From Micromonospora sp. MA102 (GTDB lineage: Bacteria; Actinomycetota; Actinomycetes; Mycobacteriales; Micromonosporaceae), in contig NZ_JAMWEG010000001.1 in the NCBI RefSeq assembly GCF_025460765.1, forward strand, positions 62,001 to 126,000: 64,000 nt of DNA, written 5' to 3'. Positions within the stretch are counted from its first letter, which is position 1. Each line of letters opens with the position of its first letter. Of the stretch, positions 1 through 7,277 are shown piece by piece. The notes below the pieces were generated by a model. That model was not told the origin of the DNA, searched no databases, and saw nothing but the letters and a program-made list of their open reading frames with translations. The position numbers and the translations under genes are program-made.

Positions 1-207
1 CTCCCCCTCCAGGTACGACAGGACCTCCCGGTTGCGCTCGTCCATGCCGAGGGCGCGGGGCGCGCCGGTGAAGCCGACGTACTCCAGATGGCGCAGCAGC
101 GCGTGGACCGAGGGGGTCCACGGGCCGGCGTTGCGCCGGACGGTGTCGCCCACACGGACCACGGTGCTCACGTTCCCGCCGTGGAGCGGGATCTCCTGCG
201 AAGTCAC
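1..207 (-). CDS. Aminoglycoside phosphotransferase-family protein, N-terminal 69 codons
   Basis: Only the first 69 codons are in the window; the gene runs off the left edge. It starts with GTG at 207, seven bases after a GGGAG ribosome site. The translation shows HGGNVSTVVRVGDTVRR, then a helix ending in HLEYVGFTGAPRALGMDE and VLSYLEGE. This is how many actinobacterial phosphotransferase-family (APH-like kinase) proteins begin: an N-lobe with a nucleotide-binding strand followed by the hinge. The catalytic HxD and DFG-like segments lie outside the window, so substrate and activity cannot be judged. It is 82 bases from the ftsY stop and on the same strand. Confidence 0.75.
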   Translation of the reverse strand, partial: MTSQEIPLHGGNVSTVVRVGDTVRRNAGPWTPSVHALLRHLEYVGFTGAPRALGMDERNREVLSYLEGE

Positions 208-289
208 GTACGGTCTCCCGAGGCGTGGCGACGGGTGGCTGGGGTCGCGCCACCCCGCGTAGGCGCGATCGTCAGTCGTCACGTCGAGG

Positions 290-1483
290 CTACGCGTCCC
301 GGGCGAGCGGCTCGGTGCCGAGCAGCGCGTCGACGAACTGCGCCGGGTCGAACGGGGCCAGATCGTCCGGGCCCTCGCCGAGGCCGACCAGCTTGACCGG
401 GATGCCCAGCTTGCGCTGCACGGCGATCACGATGCCCCCCTTGGCGGTGCCGTCGAGCTTGGTCAGCACCACGCCTGTCACGTTGACCACCTCGGTGAAG
501 ACCCGGGCCTGCTCCAGGCCGTTCTGGCCGGTGGTGGCGTCGAGCACCAGCAGGGTCTCGTCGATCGGGCCGTGCTTCTCGACCACCCGCTTGACCTTGC
601 CCAGCTCGTCCATCAGGCCGACCTTGTTCTGCAGCCGGCCCGCGGTGTCCACCAGCACCGTGTCGACCTTCGTGTCGATGCCGCGCTTGACCGCGTCGAA
701 GGCGACGCTGGCCGGGTCGGCGGCCTCGGGGCCGCGGACGGTCTCCGCGCCCACCCGGCCGCCCCAGGTCTCCAGCTGGTCGGCGGCGGCGGCCCGGAAG
801 GTGTCGGCCGCGCCGAGCAGCACGGTCCGGCCGTCCGCGATGAGCACCCGGGCGATCTTGCCGCAGGTGGTGGTCTTGCCCGCGCCGTTGACCCCGACCA
901 CCAGCAGCACCGCCGGCACGCCCTCCTTGGGCTCGGTCTTCAGGGACCGGTCGAGCGTCGGGTCGAGCGCGTTGACCAGCTCGGTGGCGAGGAGGGTGCG
1001 CAGCTCGCCGACCGAGCGGGTGCCGAGCACCCGGGTCCGCTCGCGCAGCCGGTCGACGATCTCGCGGGTGGAGTCGACGCCGACGTCGGCGGTGATCAGG
1101 CTGTCCTCGATCTCCTCCCAGGTGTCCTCGTCGAGGCGGTCCCGGCTGAGCAGGCCGAGGAGGCCCTTGCCGAAGACGTTCTGCGAGCGGGACAGCCGGG
1201 AGCGCAGCCGCACCAGCCGGCCGGCGGTGGGCTCGGGGACCTCGATGGTGGGCAGCGGCGGCGCCTCGACCACCGGCGGCGGCTCGACCAGCACGCCGGT
1301 GCGCAGGTCCGACTCGGCCGCCTCGACCGGGGGCCCGGCCAGGTCCTCCTCGGCCCGGGTGTCGACCTCCGTCTCCGGCAGCGGCGGCTCGGGGCGCCGG
1401 CGCAAGCGGGGCACCACGAGGCTGAGGCCGCCGAGGATCAGCACGCCGAGCAGGGCGAGTGCGAGGAGGAGGTATTCCTTCAT
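290..1483 (-). CDS. ftsY: Signal recognition particle receptor FtsY
   Basis: FtsY is the membrane receptor GTPase that docks ribosome-nascent chain-SRP complexes at the translocon. I chose ATG at 1483 (397 residues) because it puts a hydrophobic stretch, MKEYLLLALALLGVLILGG, at the very N-terminus, as in other actinobacterial FtsY; a longer frame to 1525 would precede it with polar residues. Residues about 30-85 are a Pro/Glu-rich linker, and the NG domain follows. The P-loop GVNGAGKTTT lies near residue 200, followed by DTFRAAA, DTAGRLQ and TKLDGTAKGG, all diagnostic of SRP GTPases. A CAGGAT hexamer sits seven bases before ATG. It transcribes away from a divergent PhoD-like gene. Confidence 0.95.
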   Translation of the reverse strand: MKEYLLLALALLGVLILGGLSLVVPRLRRRPEPPLPETEVDTRAEEDLAGPPVEAAESDLRTGVLVEPPPVVEAPPLPTIEVPEPTAGRLVRLRSRLSRSQNVFGKGLLGLLSRDRLDEDTWEEIEDSLITADVGVDSTREIVDRLRERTRVLGTRSVGELRTLLATELVNALDPTLDRSLKTEPKEGVPAVLLVVGVNGAGKTTTCGKIARVLIADGRTVLLGAADTFRAAAADQLETWGGRVGAETVRGPEAADPASVAFDAVKRGIDTKVDTVLVDTAGRLQNKVGLMDELGKVKRVVEKHGPIDETLLVLDATTGQNGLEQARVFTEVVNVTGVVLTKLDGTAKGGIVIAVQRKLGIPVKLVGLGEGPDDLAPFDPAQFVDALLGTEPLARDA

Positions 1484-1629
1484 GCCCGAAATCCTGTCAG
1501 ATGGCGGCGACGGCGTCCCACTCACCGCCTCGGCACGTGAACGAGCTGCGGGTACGCTCGCGGCTGGAAGGCGTGCCGCAACCGCCGGCCGGGTAGGAAA
1601 GGAATGATGATCTTCCTCGGAGGTGCGCC

Positions 1630-3342
1630 GTGACCGGTTCCCGTCTGCTCATCGGCCCGCTGCTGCGCCGGGTCGTCGGCACCCGGGCCACCGTCTGGGT
1701 GGAGACCAGTGGCCCCGCCGTGGTCACCGTTCGCACGGCCGACGGCGCCACCGGCAGCGCGCCCACCTTCTCGGCGTACGACCACCACTACGCGATCGTG
1801 GTGGTCTCGGGGCTGACGGCGGACAGCAGCACCACCTACGAGGTGCTGATCGACGACGAGGTGGCCTGGCCGGTGCCGGACAGCGGCTTCCCGGCCAGCG
1901 TGATCCGGACCCGCGCGGAGGACGACCGGGACCAGCCGGTGAACCTGATCTTCGGCTCCTGCCGGGAGACCACCCAGCACGCCACCGCCCGCCGGCTGCC
2001 CCCGGACGCGCTGGACGCGTACGCCCGGCGGCTCATCGCCGCTCCCGACCCGGACGCCCTGCCCGACCTGCTGGTGCTCCTCGGCGACCAGGTCTACGCC
2101 GACGTCACCTCGCCGACCGTGCGCCGGCTGCTGAAGCGGCGGCGGCGCCGGCCGAAGGGCGCCCCGGCCACCCAGGTGGTGAGCTTCGACGAGTACACCA
2201 AGCTCTACCTGGAGTCCTGGCGCGACCCGGAGATCCGCTGGCTGCTCTCGACCGTGCCGAGCGTGATGATCTTCGACGACCACGAGGTCATCGACGACTG
2301 GAACACCTCGGCGTCCTGGCGGGCGGACATGCGCGCCCAGCCCTGGTGGCCGGAGCGCATCCGCAGCGGCCTGGCCTCCTACTGGGTCTACCAGCACCTG
2401 GGCAACCTGTCGCCGGACGAGATCGCCGCCGACCCGGTCTTCGCCAAGGTGGCCGCCGCCGAGGACGCCACGAGCGTGCTGCACGAGTTCGGCGAGCGGG
2501 TCGACCAGGAGGCCGACGTGGCGCACGACACCGAGCGCTGGCGGGCCGTGCAGTACCAGTGGAGCTACGCGCTGGACCTGGGGCGGACCCGCCTGGTCAT
2601 GCTGGACAACCGCTCCAGCCGGGTGCTCGACTCCGGCAACCGGGCCATGCTGCCGCCGGGTGAGTGGTCCTGGTTCCTGGACCGGGCGCACGGCGTCTAC
2701 GACCACCTGGTGGTCGGCGCCTCGCTGCCCTGGCTGCTCCCGCCGGGCATCCACCACGTCGAGTCGTGGAACGAGAAGCTCGCCGACTCCCGCCGGCCCT
2801 GGGTCGCGAAGCTGGCCGAGCGGATGCGCCGGGCCTGGGACCTGGAGCACTGGGCCTCGTTCCGGCGCTCGTTCGATTCGCTCGGTGAGCTGTTCGTCCG
2901 GCTGGGCAGCGGCACGGCCCCCGACGAGGGTGCCCGGGTCGGCGCCGGTCCGGCGTACTCGCGGCCGGCCTCGATCAGCGTGCTCTCCGGGGACGTGCAC
3001 CACTCGTACGTGGCCCGGGCCCGATTCGCCGACCGGAGCGTGCGCACCCCGGTGCACCAGCTCACCTGCTCGCCGATCCACAACCAGGTGCCGGCGGGGA
3101 TGCGCCCGCTCATGCGCCTCGGCTGGAACCCGGGTCCGGCCGGCGCGGCCCGCGCGCTGGCCCGCTCGGCCGGGGTGCGCCGCCCGCCGGTGCGCTGGAG
3201 GAAGCTGGCCGGGCCCTACTTCGGCAACGCGGTGGCGACGCTCACCCACCGGGGCCGGGCGGCCGAGGTCGTGATCGAGGGCACCACGAGCGACGGGCAC
3301 CTGCGCACGGTGGCACGGCAGCGGCTCAGCGACGAGGTGTGA
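1630..3342 (+). CDS. PhoD-like metallophosphoesterase
   Basis: A 570-residue protein of the alkaline phosphatase D / PhoD-like metallophosphatase family. The start is GTG at 1630 with GGAGG a few bases upstream. Family motifs appear in order: NLIFGSCRE near residue 100, VLLGDQVYADV near 151, IFDDHEVIDDWN near 214 and LSGDVHHSYVARA near 453; these carry the Asp/His metal ligands. The N-terminal ~90 residues look like the Ig-like domain typical of PhoD proteins. No Tat or Sec signal is visible, so unlike secreted PhoD it may stay in the cytoplasm. The substrate (phosphodiester or phosphomonoester) is unknown. MarR follows 13 bases downstream. Confidence 0.85.
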   Translation: MTGSRLLIGPLLRRVVGTRATVWVETSGPAVVTVRTADGATGSAPTFSAYDHHYAIVVVSGLTADSSTTYEVLIDDEVAWPVPDSGFPASVIRTRAEDDRDQPVNLIFGSCRETTQHATARRLPPDALDAYARRLIAAPDPDALPDLLVLLGDQVYADVTSPTVRRLLKRRRRRPKGAPATQVVSFDEYTKLYLESWRDPEIRWLLSTVPSVMIFDDHEVIDDWNTSASWRADMRAQPWWPERIRSGLASYWVYQHLGNLSPDEIAADPVFAKVAAAEDATSVLHEFGERVDQEADVAHDTERWRAVQYQWSYALDLGRTRLVMLDNRSSRVLDSGNRAMLPPGEWSWFLDRAHGVYDHLVVGASLPWLLPPGIHHVESWNEKLADSRRPWVAKLAERMRRAWDLEHWASFRRSFDSLGELFVRLGSGTAPDEGARVGAGPAYSRPASISVLSGDVHHSYVARARFADRSVRTPVHQLTCSPIHNQVPAGMRPLMRLGWNPGPAGAARALARSAGVRRPPVRWRKLAGPYFGNAVATLTHRGRAAEVVIEGTTSDGHLRTVARQRLSDEV

Positions 3343-3343
3343 G

Positions 3344-3349
3344 TACCCT
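3344..3349 (+). promoter_or_regulatory. Candidate -10 box for a leaderless marR transcript
   Basis: TACCCT lies six bases before the GTG start of the MarR gene and there is no ribosome site between. This spacing is expected when transcription starts at the start codon. It overlaps the end of the preceding gene's intergenic gap, so marR may have its own promoter. Confidence 0.5.
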
Positions 3350-3355
3350 CTCAGC

Positions 3356-3781
3356 GTGGACGAGAGCCTGCGCGCCGTGGAGCACGAACTGACCGCACTG
3401 CTGCGGCGTGGGCGCGCGCTGTCCTGGGAGATCGCCCGCGAGGTCCATCCCAACCTGGAGCCGAACGCCTACGGGCTGCTGCTCTGGCTGCGCCGGTCCG
3501 GCTCGATCCGGCTCACCGACCTGGCCGTCAAGCTGGGCATCGGCAAGGGCACGCTGAGCCGGCAGATCGGCGGCCTGGAGGCGCTGGGGCTGGTCCGCCG
3601 CGACCCGGACCCGACCGACCGGCGGGCCGCCCAGCTCAGCCTCACCGAGGAGGGCACCCGCCGGTTCGACGCGGCGCGGGCGGCGCGACTCGGACAGATC
3701 CGGCGTTCGCTCGAATCCTGGCCGATTCAGGACGTCGAGGACTTCGCCCGGCTCATGCACCGGTTCAACGAGACCTTCTGA
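3356..3781 (+). CDS. MarR-family transcriptional regulator
   Basis: A 141-residue winged-helix regulator. A helical N-terminus is followed by the MarR wHTH at about residues 40-105: IRLTDLAVKLGIGKGTLSRQ is the DNA-reading part, and RRDPDPTDRRAAQLSLTEEG is the wing with the conserved DxRxxxLxLT pattern. C-terminal helices supply the dimer interface. It sits directly before an MFS drug exporter, and the 114-base gap between them carries a strong double dyad that is the obvious binding site. Repression of the exporter, relieved by a small-molecule substrate, is the inferred role. Confidence 0.9.
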   Translation: MDESLRAVEHELTALLRRGRALSWEIAREVHPNLEPNAYGLLLWLRRSGSIRLTDLAVKLGIGKGTLSRQIGGLEALGLVRRDPDPTDRRAAQLSLTEEGTRRFDAARAARLGQIRRSLESWPIQDVEDFARLMHRFNETF

Positions 3782-3821
3782 CCGGATCCGCCCTGGAATA
3801 AGACGTACGCCACGTGCGGTT

Positions 3822-3862
3822 GTTGCTTGAGGCAACCAAGCCATACGGTTGCCCGAAGCAAC
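3822..3862. promoter_or_regulatory. Double MarR operator candidate (two GTTGC-N5-GCAAC dyads)
   Basis: Two copies of GTTGC-N5-GCAAC lie at 3822-3836 and 3848-3862, with centres 26 bp apart. The two copies also form a larger dyad with each other. They overlap a plausible promoter (TTGTTG at 3820, TACGGT at 3844, 18-bp spacer) for the exporter. Paired dyads about two and a half helical turns apart, next to a MarR gene, suggest two bound dimers. Confidence 0.7.
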
Positions 3863-3895
3863 TCTTTCCCCCGTCTTTCCCGGAGGCATTCCACG

Positions 3896-5515
3896 ATGAC
3901 GCAGGCGACAGCGCCCACCCGGGCGACCGCCGTCGACATGTCCCACCGGCAGATCCTGGAGGCTCTCTCCGGCCTGCTGCTGGGCATGTTCGTCGCGATC
4001 CTCTCCTCCACGGTCGTCTCGAACGCGCTGCCGCGGATCATCACCGAGCTGCACGGCGGCCAGTCCGCGTACACCTGGGTGGTGACCTCGACGCTGCTGG
4101 CGACCACGGCGACCACCCCGATCTGGGGCAAGCTCTCTGACCTGGCCAGCAAGAAGCTCCTGGTCCAGCTCGCCCTCACGACCTTCGTGCTGGGCTCGGT
4201 GCTGGCCGGCCTCTCCCAGTCCACCGGCCAGCTCATCGCCTGCCGGGTGCTCCAGGGCGTCGGCGCGGGCGGTCTCACCGCCCTGGCCCAGGTGATCATG
4301 GCGACGATGATCGCCCCGCGCGAGCGCGGCCGGTACAGCGGCTACCTCGGCGCCGTGATGGCCGTGGGCACCATCGGCGGCCCGCTGGTCGGCGGCGTCA
4401 TCGTCGACACCGACTGGCTGGGCTGGCGCTGGTGCTTCTACGTGGGCGTGCCGTTCGCCGTCCTCGCCCTGATCGTGCTCCAGAAGACCCTGCACCTGCC
4501 GGTGGTCAAGCGCGAGGTGAAGATCGACTGGTGGGGCGCCACCCTGATCACCGCGGCCGTGTCGCTGCTGCTGATCTGGGTCACCCTGGCCGGCGACAAG
4601 TACGACTGGCTGTCCTGGCAGAGCGCCGTCATGGTGGTCGGCGCCGTGCTCCTCGGCGCGCTCGCCCTCCGGGTGGAGAACCGGGCCGCCGAGCCGATGA
4701 TCCCGCCGCGCCTGTTCCGCAACCGCACCATCACCCTCGCGGTGATCGCCAGCATCGCGGTCGGCGTGGGCATGTTCGGCGCCTCCGTCTTCCTCGGCCA
4801 GTACTTCCAGATCAGCCGCGGCGAGAGCCCGACCATGTCCGGCCTCATGACGCTGCCGATGATCCTCGGCCTGCTGATCGCCTCCACCGTGGTCGGCCGC
4901 ATCATCACCAACACCGGCCGCTGGAAGCGCTACCTGGTCTTCGGCTCGACGCTGCTCACCGCCGGCTTCGCGTTGATGGGCACCATGCGGGCGGACACAC
5001 CGTACTGGCGGCTCGCCGTCTTCATGGCGCTGATCGGCCTCGGCCTGGGCATGACCATGCAGAACCTGGTCCTCGCCGTGCAGAACACCGTCGGCCCGCA
5101 CGAGCTCGGCGCGGCCAGCTCCGTGGTCGCCTTCTTCCGCAGCCTCGGCGGCGCCATCGGGGTGAGCGCGCTCGGCGCGATCCTCGGCCACAAGGTCAAG
5201 GACTACCTCGCCGACGGGCTCGCCGGACTCGGCATCCCGGCGTCCAGCTCCGGGAGCGGCGGTACCCTGCCGAATGTGCACACCCTGCCCGCCCCGATCC
5301 GCGCGGTCGTCGAGGCCGCGTACGGGCACGGCGCCGGGGACATCTTCCTGGCCGCCGCCCCGTTCGGGCTGATCGCCCTGATCGCGGTGGTGTTCATCAA
5401 GGAGGTGCCGCTGCGCCGCACCAACAGCGACGCGATCTCCACCGAGGTCGAGCGGGAGTCGACCGTGGCGGCCGGCGCCGGCGCCGCGGTGGTGCGCACG
5501 GGCGGACGGGACTGA
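3896..5515 (+). CDS. MFS multidrug exporter, EmrB/QacA (DHA2) type
   Basis: A 539-residue membrane protein with about 14 hydrophobic helices, the DHA2 drug:H+ antiporter layout. ATG at 3896 follows a GGAGG site; a longer frame from 3827 lacks one and would cover the operator. Motif A-like WGKLSDLASKKL follows helix 2, and the antiporter motif C appears as GAVMAVGTIGGPLVGG in helix 5. It should expel hydrophobic drugs or metabolites using the proton gradient. The preceding marR gene and double dyad imply substrate-inducible expression. A universal stress protein begins 4 bases after the stop, so the two are likely co-transcribed. Confidence 0.9.
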   Translation: MTQATAPTRATAVDMSHRQILEALSGLLLGMFVAILSSTVVSNALPRIITELHGGQSAYTWVVTSTLLATTATTPIWGKLSDLASKKLLVQLALTTFVLGSVLAGLSQSTGQLIACRVLQGVGAGGLTALAQVIMATMIAPRERGRYSGYLGAVMAVGTIGGPLVGGVIVDTDWLGWRWCFYVGVPFAVLALIVLQKTLHLPVVKREVKIDWWGATLITAAVSLLLIWVTLAGDKYDWLSWQSAVMVVGAVLLGALALRVENRAAEPMIPPRLFRNRTITLAVIASIAVGVGMFGASVFLGQYFQISRGESPTMSGLMTLPMILGLLIASTVVGRIITNTGRWKRYLVFGSTLLTAGFALMGTMRADTPYWRLAVFMALIGLGLGMTMQNLVLAVQNTVGPHELGAASSVVAFFRSLGGAIGVSALGAILGHKVKDYLADGLAGLGIPASSSGSGGTLPNVHTLPAPIRAVVEAAYGHGAGDIFLAAAPFGLIALIAVVFIKEVPLRRTNSDAISTEVERESTVAAGAGAAVVRTGGRD

Positions 5516-5519
5516 CCCG

Positions 5520-6008
5520 ATGGACGCCCCCGAGCGTGAGAAGTACGGCCCGGAGGCCCGGCCGCTGCCGTTCGAACGCGGCACGGACGGGCCCCGGGTG
5601 GTGCTGGTCGGCGTCGACGGCACCCGCACCTCGCTGCGCGCCGCCTCGTACGCGGCCGGGCTGGCCCGCCGGCAGGGCGCCGGGCTCGTGGTGGTCTTCG
5701 TCAGCTCGCCGTCGCCCTACACCGCGATCATGTCCGGCGTGGTGGCCGGTGCCGTCCAGCAGACCCAGGACGAGCTGGCCGCCGAGCTGCGCGAGGAGTG
5801 CCGGCGCGGCGCCGAGGAGCTGGGCCTGCCGGTGACCTTCCTGTGCCGGCGCGGCGACGCGTACGCCGAGCTGGCCAAGGCCGCCGACGAGCACCGCGCC
5901 GACCTGGTGGTCGTCGGGTCGTCCGAGCAGGCCGGCCACAAGCTGGTCGGCTCGGTGGCCACCCGCCTGGTCCGCACCGGCCGCTGGCCGGTCGTCGTGG
6001 TGCCCTGA
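5520..6008 (+). CDS. Universal stress protein (UspA family)
   Basis: A 162-residue single Usp domain. It opens with a charged ~24-residue extension, then the first strand VVLVGVDGTRTSLRAASYA. The C-terminal nucleotide-binding region reads LVVVGSSEQAGHKLVGSVATRLV, resembling the G-2X-G-9X-G(S/T) loop of ATP-binding Usp proteins, and ends in WPVVVVP, the usual last strand. The ATG is four bases after the exporter stop, implying translation from the same mRNA. The role is general stress or energy adaptation; its link with the efflux pump is only by operon. Confidence 0.88.
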   Translation: MDAPEREKYGPEARPLPFERGTDGPRVVLVGVDGTRTSLRAASYAAGLARRQGAGLVVVFVSSPSPYTAIMSGVVAGAVQQTQDELAAELREECRRGAEELGLPVTFLCRRGDAYAELAKAADEHRADLVVVGSSEQAGHKLVGSVATRLVRTGRWPVVVVP

Positions 6009-6015
6009 GTGCGAG

Positions 6016-6058
6016 GAGGGGCCCCGCTTAACGCCTCGCGTGGCACCGGGGTCCCCCC
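6016..6058. repeat. Intergenic inverted-repeat element, copy A
   Basis: The segment between the Usp and DinB genes pairs GGGGCCCCG with CGGGGTCCCC around a short AACGCC-containing centre. A related copy lies at 49737-49780 with the same order of blocks (GAGGA, GGGCC, AACGCC, GGGGTCCC). It may terminate the usp transcript. The same kind of element, as I recall it, is scattered through Micromonosporaceae intergenic regions. Confidence 0.6.
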
Positions 6059-6064
6059 TACCAT
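6059..6064 (+). promoter_or_regulatory. Candidate -10 box for leaderless DinB-family gene
   Basis: TACCAT is six bases before the ATG of the DinB-like gene, and no ribosome site lies between them, so a leaderless message is likely. Confidence 0.5.
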
Positions 6065-6070
6065 CCCCGC

Positions 6071-6601
6071 ATGACCTGGAGAGCACCCGAGATCGACCGC
6101 AGCCACGAGCCCTACGTCGGTGACGAGCGGACCATGCTGGAAGGCTGGCTCGACTACCACCGCGACACCCTGCTGCACAAGTGTGCCGGCCTGACCGCCG
6201 AGCAGTTGCGGACGGCGAGCGTCGAGCCGTCGACCCTGACCCTGCTGGGGCTGGTCCGGCACCTCGCCGACGTGGAGCGCTGGTGGTTCCGGATCCGCGC
6301 CGCCGGCCAGGACCTGCCCGGCCTCTACGCCGGCGACGAGGACCCGGACGCGGATTTGAACGCCGTCGCCGACGCCGACCCGGAGGCGGCCTTCGCCACC
6401 TTCCGCGCCGAGGTCGAGGCGGCCCGGGGAGCCGTCGCCGACCTGCCGCTGGACCACACCTTCGCGCGCACCCGCCGCGACGGCCGGGGGGACGAGATGA
6501 ACCTCCGCTGGGTCTACGTGCACATGATCGAGGAGTACGCCCGGCACAACGGCCACGCCGACCTGATCCGCGAGCGCATCGACGGCGTCACCGGCGACTG
6601 A
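6071..6601 (+). CDS. DinB/DUF664-family four-helix protein
   Basis: A 176-residue protein of the DinB-like (DUF664) superfamily, whose members form a four-helix bundle with a three-histidine metal site and often act as thiol-dependent transferases. Candidate ligands are His in LGLVRHLADVERWW and the two in EYARHNGHADLIRE. The sequence ERTMLEGWLDYHRDTLLHKCAGLTAEQL is the usual first helix. A mycothiol-dependent role is possible in an actinobacterium but is only family inference. It converges on the HAD gene, with a GC-rich hairpin between them. Confidence 0.8.
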   Translation: MTWRAPEIDRSHEPYVGDERTMLEGWLDYHRDTLLHKCAGLTAEQLRTASVEPSTLTLLGLVRHLADVERWWFRIRAAGQDLPGLYAGDEDPDADLNAVADADPEAAFATFRAEVEAARGAVADLPLDHTFARTRRDGRGDEMNLRWVYVHMIEEYARHNGHADLIRERIDGVTGD

Positions 6602-6616
6602 CCGTCCCACCGGTGC

Positions 6617-6651
6617 GGCGGCGGTGTCCCGGCCGACCGGAACCCGCCGCC
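6617..6651. terminator. Weak GC-rich hairpin between convergent genes
   Basis: GGCGGCGG at 6617-6624 can pair with CCGCCGCC at 6644-6651 over a 19-base loop. No T-run follows on either side. It lies between the convergent DinB-like and HAD genes and could stop both. Confidence 0.3.
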
Positions 6652-6656
6652 CCGGC

Positions 6657-7277
6657 TCAGAACGCCAGCGCCGCCCGGATGTAGCGCAGGTCGGCCGGGC
6701 CGCTCCAGCGGTGCGCGGAGAGCCCGGCCACCCGGGCGCCGGCCACCGCCCGGTCCTCGTCGTCGACGAACAGCACCCGGGCCGGCGGCGTCGCCAGCGC
6801 CTGGCAGGCCGCCTGGAAGTATTCCTTCGCCGGCTTGTGCACCCCGAGCACCGAGGAGTTGACCACGACGTCCAGCTCGTCGGTGAGGTCCAGCGCGGCC
6901 AGGTCGGCGTCGAGCACGTCGGTGGCGTTGGTGCCCAGCCCGACCCGCACGCCGGCCGCCCGGATCTCCCGGATGAACGCGAGCACCTCGGGGTCGACCT
7001 CGCCCCGGTAGCTCTGCCACGCGTCCACGGCGGCCCGGGCCCGCCCCGGGTCGCCGACCGAGGGGGTGAGGGCGTCGGCCACGCTGCTCATCCACTCGGC
7101 GTGGCTGACCTTGCCGGTGAGCACCGGCCGGAGCAGCCCCCAGGACATGGCGATCTCGCCGAGGACGCCCTCGGTCAGCCCGTACTCCCGCTCGACCCGG
7201 GCGGCGACCGCCGGGTCCCAGCGGCGCAGCACGCCGTCGAAATCCACCAGGAGCGCCGTGGCGCGTTCCCGACTCAC
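6657..7277 (-). CDS. HAD-superfamily hydrolase coupled to smc
   Basis: A 206-residue haloacid dehalogenase-like hydrolase. Motif I is LLVDFDGVLRRWDP near residue 10, motif II is the GLGTNATD region, motif III Lys lies in KPAKEYFQA, and motif IV is FVDDEDRAV. A helical cap sits between motifs I and II. The GTG start at 7277 overlaps the smc stop (GTGA), so it should be translated from the smc message by coupling. The sequence does not reveal its phosphate substrate. HAD genes are common orphan enzymes, and whether this one matters for SMC function is unknown. Confidence 0.88.
   Translation of the reverse strand: MSRERATALLVDFDGVLRRWDPAVAARVEREYGLTEGVLGEIAMSWGLLRPVLTGKVSHAEWMSSVADALTPSVGDPGRARAAVDAWQSYRGEVDPEVLAFIREIRAAGVRVGLGTNATDVLDADLAALDLTDELDVVVNSSVLGVHKPAKEYFQAACQALATPPARVLFVDDEDRAVAGARVAGLSAHRWSGPADLRYIRAALAF

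Noticed and set aside
3326..5629. 767-residue minus-strand frame
   Set aside because: Antisense to marR and the exporter; Asp/His/Arg-rich shadow composition.
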